Shown piece by piece: positions 53,888 through 62,161 of a stretch of 64,000 bases of DNA. Position 1 is the stretch's first letter. The number at the start of each line of letters is the position of its first letter. The stretch covers positions 496,001 to 560,000 of the forward strand of contig CAOJXR010000001.1 in assembly GCA_948465565.1 (NCBI GenBank), read 5' to 3'. The DNA comes from an uncultured Clostridium sp. (GTDB lineage Bacteria; Bacillota; Clostridia; TANB77; CAG-508). The position numbers and the translations under genes are program-made. Below the pieces are notes generated by a model. That model searched no databases. It worked only from the letters and a program-made list of their open reading frames with translations, and was not told where the DNA came from.

Positions 53888-54481
53888 CTAAAAAAATATA
53901 TTTTCTTCCAAATCGTCTGGATGTTCCAGTTCCATTTTTAGATTTTCCCAAGGAAATAATGGATAAAAATATTGTACATTTAGCTCTTCACATTTTTCTT
54001 TACTAAATTCATTATTGCCATTATAATAAAATGCTGTATCTTCATACTCAACTATATTTTCAAAACCTCTACTACCATATTGTTTTGTCAAGCAAACATA
54101 TAATATTTTTGCATCTTTATATCTATTTTTTATTTCATTTATACATATCTCTACACTCGTCCCTGTGCTGTGCATCGCTTCCACTATTAAAAATACTGGT
54201 TCTTTTTTATTTATTTCTATTGAACCAAATGGATTAAAAATCATTTCAATCTTATTTTCTCCATTTTTATAAGCTATATGTTTAACTTGTATAGGCAAAA
54301 ACTTTACAATATTTAATTTATTAGAAATATATACTGCTGGTACCACACCACTTCTTAAAACAGGACATATATAATCTATTTTAATTCCATTATCTTGAAT
54401 ATATCTTCCTAACTGATTACAGATTTTATCTATATGTTGTAAGAATTCATTATGTTGCATTCTTTTATAATTTTTCTGCAT
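53888..54481 (-). CDS. Type I phosphoribosyltransferase-like protein
   Basis: 197 residues. PVLRSGVVPAVYISNKLNIV and the PRPP loop VFLIVEAMHSTGTSVEICI (usually DD-TGxT, here EA-STGT) indicate a PRTase fold, like uracil or xanthine PRTases. The changed acidic residue in the PRPP motif could reduce activity. Follows the dehydrogenase with a one-base gap. Confidence 0.7.
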   Translation of the reverse strand: MQKNYKRMQHNEFLQHIDKICNQLGRYIQDNGIKIDYICPVLRSGVVPAVYISNKLNIVKFLPIQVKHIAYKNGENKIEMIFNPFGSIEINKKEPVFLIVEAMHSTGTSVEICINEIKNRYKDAKILYVCLTKQYGSRGFENIVEYEDTAFYYNGNNEFSKEKCEELNVQYFYPLFPWENLKMELEHPDDLEENIFF

Positions 54482-54511
54482 TTTATACTTTCCTCACATT
54501 TCTACTATTTC

Positions 54512-54554
54512 TATAAAGTCTTGTAAACAACTAAACCAATTTCCAAATGGACTT
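54512..54554 (-). pseudogene. Relic of an RBBP9-like alpha/beta hydrolase gene
   Basis: About 43 bases nearly identical to codons for SPFGNWFSWLHDFIE of the hydrolase at 41.5-42.1 kb, here reading SPFGNWFSCLQDFIE on the minus strand without a start or the rest of the gene. A decayed duplicate or gene fragment in the 93-base gap between the PRTase and the HAD gene. Confidence 0.75.
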
Positions 54555-54574
54555 TATTGGAGAAATTCCCTTCA

Positions 54575-55303
54575 TTAGTTATCTTCCAATTCGTTTTTAA
54601 TATAATTTAACATTTCGTTATAATCTTTAAATTGATATTGTGATAATTTATTAATTTCTTCCCTGTTACAGTCTGAATATTTATCATTCATTACCGCTAC
54701 TTCTATATCCGCATTATTTGCTGCTTCTACTCCTATAAGAGAATCTTCTATTATTAAACAATCTTCTTTATCTACATTTAATTCTTTTAATATTTTATAA
54801 TGTATTTCTGGATTAGGTTTTAATTCCCTAACTGCCCCTTTTGAATATACTAATGAAAATATATCTTCAATATTTGCCTTATTTATTATATTTTGATTAT
54901 CTTTCTTATAGTTTTCTATTGTATGGTCATTTGTTGTACTCGCAATAACTAATATAAATCCCTTTTGTTTTAGATATTTTAATACTTTTTCAGCATTTGG
55001 TTTATAATCAATTATTGTTCTTAAATAATTATCTGCTATTTCATATCTTAGTTTTTTTATTTCTTCTTTAGACATTTTAGAATTATATTTTTCTTTTAGA
55101 AAACCACAATACTCCAAATAAGCATCTTCACATTTGCTATATTCTTTCAATTTTTCGTCTCTTTGCTTTCCTATATCTACATTATCAATTCCGCCATCAC
55201 CTATTGTTTTTATTAATTCGTTATCTATTTCGTTCCATATTCCTATTGAATCAATTAATGTTCCATCCATATCAAATATGATTACTTTTTTGTCCTTTAT
55301 CAT
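54575..55303 (-). CDS. HAD-family phosphatase (beta-phosphoglucomutase-like)
   Basis: 242 residues. VIIFDMDGTLIDSIGIWNE (motif I), VIASTTNDHT (motif II), ELKPNPEIHYKIL (Lys) and CLIIEDSLIGVEAANNADI (motif IV) with a helical C1 cap. Substrate not predictable. Confidence 0.85.
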   Translation of the reverse strand: MIKDKKVIIFDMDGTLIDSIGIWNEIDNELIKTIGDGGIDNVDIGKQRDEKLKEYSKCEDAYLEYCGFLKEKYNSKMSKEEIKKLRYEIADNYLRTIIDYKPNAEKVLKYLKQKGFILVIASTTNDHTIENYKKDNQNIINKANIEDIFSLVYSKGAVRELKPNPEIHYKILKELNVDKEDCLIIEDSLIGVEAANNADIEVAVMNDKYSDCNREEINKLSQYQFKDYNEMLNYIKNELEDN

Positions 55304-55337
55304 AATACAATTCCTATCAATACTATCCTTTTTTCTT

Positions 55338-56534
55338 CTAACGCCCTGTAGCTTCGTCTTTCATATGCGCAATTTGTTGTTCTAATATTCCATTAAATCT
55401 TTCCTTACTTACAATTGATTTTATAGTAGTAGTTATACTTTCTTTTAAATCTATTCTTTTTCTTGGAATTCCACATGTACATACAACTGGCTTATATGAA
55501 TCATAATGTCCTACACGACACTCTTCCACTGTTGCTATTTGTCCATTTGATAGTAAAACCCTAGTATTATGTGGATATAATTTCACTTTATTTATTAATA
55601 ATTCTTTTATTTCCTCGCTAATATCGCCATTTATTGCATATTGTCCAATCTCTGAAACTACATCTTCTAAAGATGTATCACTCTGAATTGCATGTTTCAT
55701 AGCATCATCATATATACTGCATACTCTAATAATTTTTGCTCCATATAATATACCATTTCTTTTTCTGCTAATAACCTCAGGCATTTTTAGTGGTCCATCT
55801 CCTTTTTCTGTCTCTCCAGCTAACAATATCATTAATTTAGCTGAATTGCTTATACTATCTAACTTTGCTACTGCTGAAAAAGAATAAATTGAAGAATAGT
55901 TTTCATCATAATAATCAAGTGGTGTTTCTTTAATTCCTGGAAAAAGTTCTTCCATTCCTTTTGATTTTGGTACTTCTGTAAGTTCTCCTAATTTTTTAGG
56001 ATCTTTATATATACTTCCTACATCTTGTAATAAAGCAGCTGTAGCAATATCATTTAAATTTACTAAAGCACTATTATCTTTATCTTGTACAGTATCATTA
56101 TAAAATTGAGCAAGTAATATTGAAAAACAAGCAACTCTAACAGCATGAGATGTTGTATCATTTTTTGTACTCAAATAATCTTCTAAATCGAATTGTGGTT
56201 CACCACCTCTTTGAGTTTTCTCAACTATCATTCTAGCATCTTCTTTAATTTTTTTCGCTTGAGTTTCTGTTGGATGGCTCATAAATTCATCTATATTTCC
56301 TTCTATCTCTTTTCTAAAAGTTTCATCAACAGTTTCTTTAACTTCTTCAACAACTGTAAGTGATTTTTGTGGTTCTTCCCCATCATAACTTATTCTACTT
56401 CTAAAATTTCTCAAGCGTTGTAAATTTTCACTTGTTATTTTAGTTCCTTTACTTAAAACAAGTGTACCATCTTTTCCTATAATATTTCTTTCAAGTACTG
56501 TTCCTACTTCTAATTTGTTAAAATCAATTTCCAT
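55338..56534 (-). CDS. Degenerate HD-GYP-like protein
   Basis: 398 residues. The first 70 residues are a PilZ/HD-GYP-type N-domain (GTVLERNIIGKDGTLVLSKG, KITSENLQRLRNF). In the HD-GYP-like region the sequence LNDIATAALLQDVGSIYKDP has LQDVG for the catalytic LHDIGK, and ETEKGDGPLKMPEV replaces the GYP loop (HHEKxDGxGYP), so metal ligands are missing. Probably binds rather than cleaves cyclic-di-nucleotide, or has another regulatory role. Upstream of the gerA/sporulation block. Confidence 0.68.
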   Translation of the reverse strand: MEIDFNKLEVGTVLERNIIGKDGTLVLSKGTKITSENLQRLRNFRSRISYDGEEPQKSLTVVEEVKETVDETFRKEIEGNIDEFMSHPTETQAKKIKEDARMIVEKTQRGGEPQFDLEDYLSTKNDTTSHAVRVACFSILLAQFYNDTVQDKDNSALVNLNDIATAALLQDVGSIYKDPKKLGELTEVPKSKGMEELFPGIKETPLDYYDENYSSIYSFSAVAKLDSISNSAKLMILLAGETEKGDGPLKMPEVISRKRNGILYGAKIIRVCSIYDDAMKHAIQSDTSLEDVVSEIGQYAINGDISEEIKELLINKVKLYPHNTRVLLSNGQIATVEECRVGHYDSYKPVVCTCGIPRKRIDLKESITTTIKSIVSKERFNGILEQQIAHMKDEATGR

Positions 56535-56586
56535 AAAATTTCCTCCATACTATATTATTCATTTGTAAATATTACATCTTCAAGTA

Positions 56587-57955
56587 TTATATGTCTTGCT
56601 TTAGTTGTAGCACCGAGCAACACTCCACGTGTCCGCGTGAAAGGAAACATATCCACAGGCGTAACCTCTCTAACCACATACTTCTCATCAAATAGTCTCA
56701 AATCCCTCGCCAAAGTAGCAGGATTACAACTAATATACACAATCCTCTTAGGCTCAATCTCCAAAATTGTCTCAATCGCAGACCTATCACAGCCCTTTCT
56801 CGGAGGATCCACAAAAATCACATCTGCACAAATACCTCTTTCAGCAATAAACTCTGGCAAAGCCTTCTCAACATCCCCCACAAAAAACTCAGCATTTTCA
56901 ATACCATTCTCTTTCGCATTTCTCTTAGCATCCTCAATCGCCTCAGACACAGTCTCAATACCATACAACTTCTTCACATTCTTTGAAGCACAAATCCCAA
57001 TAGTACCAATCCCACAATACAAATCAAAAACCGTCTCATCACCTGAAACCCCCGCATACTCTATTGCCTTAGAATACAACTTCTCCGTCTGGTATGGATT
57101 AACTTGATAAAAAGACATTGGCGAAATCTTAAACCTAAACCCTAGCAACTCATCATAAATAAATCCATCGCCAAGTAAAACCACATTCTCTCTTCCCAAA
57201 ATAACATTTGTATCTTTCATATTAATATTTTTAACAACAGTCTTAACATTTGGGAAATTATCTGCAATATACTGAACTAGCTCCAGTTCCTTAGTTATCT
57301 TCTTCTCATTAGAAACAATAACTACCATAACCTCGCCAGTCTTAACACCCACTCTCAAAACCAAATGCCTAATCTCACCAGACAAATTAACCTCATCATA
57401 AACAGGAATATCATTCTTCTTAATAAAATCAAAAATCCCATTCGCAATCTCTTGAAGCCTTTCATTCTGAATATAACAATGTTCTGTAGGAACAACCCTA
57501 TGAGTTCTCTCCGCAAAAACCCCCATAACAGGCTTTCCATCAGCATCTTTGCCTAATGGATACTGTAATTTATTCCTATAATACAAAGGATTTTCCATTC
57601 CAATCGTGTCATTCACAACAACATCATTAAATCCCTGCTTATTCAAAGTACTAATAACACTATTTCTCTTCATATCTAAAGTCGCATTATAGTCAATATG
57701 ACGCATAACGCAACCACCACATTTAGAATAAGTCTCACAATCCTCATCACGTCTGTTCTCAGACACCTCTAAGAATCTCTCAATCTTAGCAAAAGCATAC
57801 GAACTCAAAACCTTCAAAATCTTTATTTCTACCTTTTCACCCTTAATTGCATTAGGTATAAACACCGTAAAACCATCAATTTTAGCAATACCTTCACCTT
57901 TAAATCCATTATCTAAAATCTCTACTTCATACACTTGATTCTTCTTAATATCCAT
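56587..57955 (-). CDS. rlmD: 23S rRNA m5U1939 methyltransferase RlmD, needs +1 frameshift at CGG
   Basis: 455 residues, the normal RlmD/RumA length, if the frame shifts at CGG 56633-56635. TRAM domain at 1-60, four Fe-S-type Cys (CETYSKCGGCVMRH region), SAM motif VFDLYCGIGTIGICAS, VFVDPPRKGCD, YISCNPATLARDL with the catalytic Cys, and VDMFPFT. Unshifted, the tail reads TRTRGVLLG and runs to 56555; shifted, it reads TGHVECCSVLQLKQDI and stops at 56587-56589, matching the canonical FPHTxHVE ending of the family. ATG 57955 is preferred over the GTG at 57967 (GGAAAGTGA site). Confidence 0.88.
56633..56635 (-). other. CGG +1 frameshift site 7 (rlmD codon 441)
   Basis: Context ACG-CGG-A; skipping C gives GGA (Gly), restoring FPFTGHVE. 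This case is not visible as a broken gene, only as a wrong C-terminus. Confidence 0.8.
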
Positions 57956-58081
57956 ATCATAATTCACTTTCCAATAAAATCCCTATTATTTTATCAAAAA
58001 ATGTTCTGCTTTTCAAGTAAAATCAGCCTCTTCGCTTATTTATGCAAACCGTTTGTGATATAATAATGTTTTGCAAATCCT

Positions 58082-59305
58082 TTATAGTTTCTCTCCACAA
58101 TCATTGCAGAATTTTGACCCTTCAGGGTTAACTTTTCCACATTTTGCACAGACTCCGCTTGTTTTCTTAGGTTTACCACATTCATTACAAAATTTAGCAT
58201 TTCCCTCATTCTCATGTCCGCATTCACATTTCCATGTTTTCTTTACTTCTGATGTAACAACACCTTCTGATTTAGGAGCATTTTGCTCTCCACTCAAATC
58301 CATTGTGCTATTCTGTAAATTCTGAGCATTCCAAGGACCTTGAGCAGCACCACCAACAACGCCATTAGAAGCCATATTCATCATACCAATACCCATAAAT
58401 CCATTCATACTTCCAGATGTATTCTTAGCAGCATTTTCAACAGCATTTGAATAAGCACCAACCATTCTACCCTGTTGCATATATGAATTAGAACTCAACT
58501 CATAATCATCAATCTTCTTAGCAGAATCATCAGTCAAAGTAACAGACTCAACCGCAAAACCAACAATTTCAAGTCCTCTCTCTCTAACATTTTGGTCAAA
58601 CACTTGATTATCCATCATTTGTTTAATCTCATCAGTTTGACTAGGCATTTCCAAAACAGGAACTTTATGCTCAGAACTTCCAAGCTCATTAGTAACATTT
58701 TGAAATACAGCAATAACCTCAGATCTCATTTGCTCAACTAATTGTTCTTTTCTATAAACATCAGATGTACCAGCAATTCTCTCCATAAATAAAGCAGGAT
58801 TTATCACTCTAAAAGTATATGTTCCAAAACACTTAATCTCAACTCTCAAAGGTGTAATAGTATTAGTCATTTGATTTGGAATTGGATGAGACCAATCTTG
58901 GAAAGGAATTGGTGCTGGCGTTCCAAATTTATTATTTATAATCTCTTTAGTATTAAAGAAAAACACCGCTTGTTGTTTAGCTGTAGCACCATTATAAGTA
59001 AAACGTTGCCACATTTCTTTAAAAACAGCCCCAAATTGTCCTGCGAAAAATGATGGTGAAGAAGATTCATCAAAAGTATAAACACCCTCTTCTGCTGTAG
59101 CATCAATAACTTTACCATTATCATAAATAATAGCACATTGTCCAGGTCCAACTATAATAGTACTATTTTTAGTTATAACACCTGTTTTTGTAGTTTTTTT
59201 CATCATAAGTATTTCATTATTCATGTCCTCACATCTTATAGCCTCTTTCCATTGGTCATGTAGCGTACTTCCTACTGCTCCAATTGTTGCTTTAATTAAT
59301 CCCAT
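58082..59305 (-). CDS. SPFH-domain/virion-core-like protein (YdjI type) with zinc ribbons
   Basis: 407 residues. An SPFH-like domain (VITKNSTIIVGPGQCAIIYD, VIDATAEEGVYTFDESSSPS, the YMQQGRMVGAYSNAVENA linker) is followed by a Gly/Asn-rich stretch and two C-terminal zinc ribbons (WKCECGHENEGNAKFCNECG and CAKCGKVNPEGSKFCNDCG). This is the layout of B. subtilis YdjI and relatives, which assemble membrane-associated scaffolds. AGGAGG precedes the ATG. Confidence 0.85.
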   Translation of the reverse strand: MGLIKATIGAVGSTLHDQWKEAIRCEDMNNEILMMKKTTKTGVITKNSTIIVGPGQCAIIYDNGKVIDATAEEGVYTFDESSSPSFFAGQFGAVFKEMWQRFTYNGATAKQQAVFFFNTKEIINNKFGTPAPIPFQDWSHPIPNQMTNTITPLRVEIKCFGTYTFRVINPALFMERIAGTSDVYRKEQLVEQMRSEVIAVFQNVTNELGSSEHKVPVLEMPSQTDEIKQMMDNQVFDQNVRERGLEIVGFAVESVTLTDDSAKKIDDYELSSNSYMQQGRMVGAYSNAVENAAKNTSGSMNGFMGIGMMNMASNGVVGGAAQGPWNAQNLQNSTMDLSGEQNAPKSEGVVTSEVKKTWKCECGHENEGNAKFCNECGKPKKTSGVCAKCGKVNPEGSKFCNDCGEKL

Positions 59306-59381
59306 AAAATATTCCTCCTATTATTATAAATAAATTGATTATCTATCAATATCTTTATTTTTATATTATATTTATTAAATA

Positions 59382-60308
59382 TTAATAAACTTTAGTCAAA
59401 TCAGACAATACCCAATTATATTCACCAGTTGTAATAACACTTCCACAATACTCACATTTACCTGAAGACGTAATCTGCGTTGGTGCACCACAATTTGGAC
59501 AATTTGTAGTATTAATATCACTAGTACCAGTCTTAGTCTTAACCCCAGCCTTTCTAATAAATGTTAATCTATAAGTACTATGTCTTATAGTAGTCCTATC
59601 ACCCTTCAAAATCTTATCAGTAGTAGCATCCACAATATAATCAATCATCTTAGAACTCAATGTAACCTTCAAAACTTCCTTATCACCAGTTTGTTCAAAA
59701 GAATATAATAATACAGACTTAACACAAATTTGTTCCATCTTATTAATTTGATTATTATCAATAAAACGTTGCAATTGATTTTGATGTTGTTCAAAAAGTT
59801 CATTTGATTCAAACGTTCTTATAACTGACCAATCTCTTGCAGTCCAAGCCTCTTGCAATTTAACAAAAACACTTCTTGCAAGAGATAAAAACTCCTCTTT
59901 ATTAAACATTGGATCAATAGCTTTAACCTTAGCCTCAACTTGTGCCTCACTCATTCCGCTAAAATCAGGTCTAGGTTGCATATTCCCATGTGAACCATTC
60001 TTTTTATAATAATAAATCACACTTAATATTATAATTACCATCAATATCATGAAGAAAGTACCAAAACCTCCTCCAAATATATAAATTCCACCACCACTTG
60101 AATAACTACTTCCATAATCGTAATCATAATCATATCCGCTATCCCAACTAGATGAACCACCCCAATCACTTCCGCTATCATAACTCTCAAAGCTACCAAC
60201 ATCAGCAATCTCAGGCACACTCACCTCAGCATTTGTACTATTGCAAACACATAAAGTCAGCATAAAAACAACCAAAACTACATATTTTACTTTATTCTTT
60301 AACTTCAT
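59382..60308 (-). CDS. Tim44-like membrane protein with zinc ribbon
   Basis: About 308 residues from the second Met (ATG 60308, AAAGGA 10 bases upstream); an in-frame ATG at 60329 lacks a site. An N-terminal signal/anchor (KYVVLVVFMLTLCVCNSTN), a Gly/Ser/Asp/Tyr-rich extracytoplasmic stretch, a second TM (FFMILMVIIILSVIYY), a Tim44-like domain (FVKLQEAWTARDWSVIRTF) and a C-terminal ribbon (CPNCGAPTQITSSGKCEYCG). Often found next to SPFH proteins, as here, where it probably forms a membrane complex with the YdjI-like protein. Confidence 0.78.
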   Translation of the reverse strand: MKLKNKVKYVVLVVFMLTLCVCNSTNAEVSVPEIADVGSFESYDSGSDWGGSSSWDSGYDYDYDYGSSYSSGGGIYIFGGGFGTFFMILMVIIILSVIYYYKKNGSHGNMQPRPDFSGMSEAQVEAKVKAIDPMFNKEEFLSLARSVFVKLQEAWTARDWSVIRTFESNELFEQHQNQLQRFIDNNQINKMEQICVKSVLLYSFEQTGDKEVLKVTLSSKMIDYIVDATTDKILKGDRTTIRHSTYRLTFIRKAGVKTKTGTSDINTTNCPNCGAPTQITSSGKCEYCGSVITTGEYNWVLSDLTKVY

Positions 60309-60431
60309 ATCACACAATTCCTTTTTCATATCACTGATAAATTTATTATATTTGTAATTATAAACAAAAACAAGTCTAATTATTAACTTTTCTTATATCA
60401 TGTTTGGAAAAGATTGCTTATTTTGCAAGAC

Positions 60432-60491
60432 AAAAATTAGTTGAAAACCGTAGACGTACACAAGTACGTTTAGGATTTCCAACTAATTTTT
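60432..60491 (-). terminator. Long hairpin terminator after spoIVA
   Basis: AAAAATTAGTTG (60432-60443) pairs with CAACTAATTTTT (60480-60491), with an internal ACGTAC/GTACGT hairpin at 60454-60469. A T-run follows on both strands. Confidence 0.75.
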
Positions 60492-60521
60492 AACATAGCA
60501 AAATAACTAATATTTTTCAAA

Positions 60522-62000
60522 CTAAAGGATAATACAGATAAGTCCCCCACTACCCTCATTAACAATTCTCTGAAGTGTCTCTTGAATCTTCATCTGTGCA
60601 TCCTCTGGCATCTTAGCAAGCTTATTTTGAAGTCCCTCATTAACAAGCTCATGAACACTCTTCCCAAAAATATTAGACTCCCAAATCTTCTTTTTATCTT
60701 CTTGGAACTCAGAAAGCAAATAATTAACAAGTTCCTCAGACTGTTTCTCACTCCCAACAATAGGCGAAATCTCAGTCTCAGTATTAATCTGGATTAAATG
60801 CAATGATGGAGCAGTAGCTTTAAGCTTAACACCAAACCTAGAACCCTGTTTTATAATCTCAGGTTCTTCCAAAATCAAATCCTCAACACCAGGATTTACA
60901 ATACCATATCCTTTTTCCCTAACTTCATGTAAAGCATATTCAAGTTTATCATATTCCTTCTTAATCTTAGCAAATTCAGTAATCTTAGAAAACAATTTTC
61001 CCTCATCACAAATCTCTTCACCAGTAATCTCTGTAAGAACCTGATAAAACAACTCCTCTTTAAGAGAAACATTCAAATTAACATTTCCATTCCCCAAATC
61101 AATCTTATCAATAGTAGTTCTATCAATAACCTGTGTCATCTGCAATTTCTTTACATCATCACTAATCTCCTTCAACTTTCTTGTATTACAAAAACAATCT
61201 TTTATTTCACTATACAATTCTGTCTTAATCTCATTAGTATCAACCAATCCTTCAATCCATCTAGGAAATTTAATATTAATTTGCTCAATAGGAAACTCAA
61301 GCAAAATCTTTGAAAAAATATTATTAATATCATCTAAAGAAGTTTCTGTACAATTCAATCTAACAACAGAAGTCTTATACTTTTCCTCAAGTTCTCTAGC
61401 TAAACAAATACTCTCCTCAGAATTAGGGTCAACTGAATTCAAAACAATAACAAAAGGTTTTTGCTTAGCAGTAAGTTCACGAACAACCCTCTCCTCAGGC
61501 TCAACATAATCTTCCCTTGGAATACCTGTAATAGAGCCATCAGTCGTAACTAAAATCGCAATACTAGAATGCTCCTCAATAACTTTCTTAGTTCCAATCT
61601 CAGCAGCTCTTTCAAAAGGCATTTCTTCATTTGACCAAGGAGTCTTCACCATTCTAGGCATATCATCTTCCAAATAACCAATCGCATTATTAACCAAATA
61701 ACCAACACAATCAACTAATCTCGTCTTAAGTTTAACATTATCAGTAAGAGTAATTTCAACTGCTTCATTAGGAATAAACTTTGGCTCAGTAGTCATAATC
61801 GTTTTTCCACCAGCACTTTGTGGAAGCTCGTCAACAGCTCTTTCTCTCTTATACTCATTATCAATATTAGGCAAAACCAAAAGTTCCATAAACTTTTTAA
61901 TAAATGTAGACTTTCCTGTTCTAACAGGACCAACAACACCGACATATATATCTCCATCTGTTCTTTCAGCAATGTCTTTGTATATATCCAAATTTTCCAT
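60522..62000 (-). CDS. spoIVA: Stage IV sporulation protein A
   Basis: 492 residues, the usual length of SpoIVA, the ATPase that polymerises on the forespore surface as the coat basement layer. N-terminal YVGVVGPVRTGKSTFIKKFM is Walker A, DELPQSAGGKTIMTTEPKF, VDCVGYLV and GSITGIPREDYVEPEERV are family hallmarks, and the C-terminus carries the conserved short tail. Sigma-E control is expected but I cannot confirm the promoter. Strong evidence for endospore formation. Confidence 0.93.
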   Translation of the reverse strand: MENLDIYKDIAERTDGDIYVGVVGPVRTGKSTFIKKFMELLVLPNIDNEYKRERAVDELPQSAGGKTIMTTEPKFIPNEAVEITLTDNVKLKTRLVDCVGYLVNNAIGYLEDDMPRMVKTPWSNEEMPFERAAEIGTKKVIEEHSSIAILVTTDGSITGIPREDYVEPEERVVRELTAKQKPFVIVLNSVDPNSEESICLARELEEKYKTSVVRLNCTETSLDDINNIFSKILLEFPIEQINIKFPRWIEGLVDTNEIKTELYSEIKDCFCNTRKLKEISDDVKKLQMTQVIDRTTIDKIDLGNGNVNLNVSLKEELFYQVLTEITGEEICDEGKLFSKITEFAKIKKEYDKLEYALHEVREKGYGIVNPGVEDLILEEPEIIKQGSRFGVKLKATAPSLHLIQINTETEISPIVGSEKQSEELVNYLLSEFQEDKKKIWESNIFGKSVHELVNEGLQNKLAKMPEDAQMKIQETLQRIVNEGSGGLICIIL

Positions 62001-62161
62001 AACACCCTCCTAAAAATCCATTGGACTACTTTTAATTAATGTATATTTTCAAATTTATGTTTTATTCCTAAAAATTTGTTAATACTAACAATAAATAGTA
62101 AATTTTTCTCAAATAGAAAAACAAATCTTTACTACTTATCATATTGCAAAGGAGAAAATAT

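Noticed and set aside
54482..54574. Intact small gene between the PRTase and the HAD gene
   Set aside because: The only similarity is a short fragment of the hydrolase gene without a start codon or SD.
62047..62085. Sigma-E promoter upstream of spoIVA
   Set aside because: A sequence like ATACATT is present on the minus strand, but spacing and -35 match are too weak to report as a feature.
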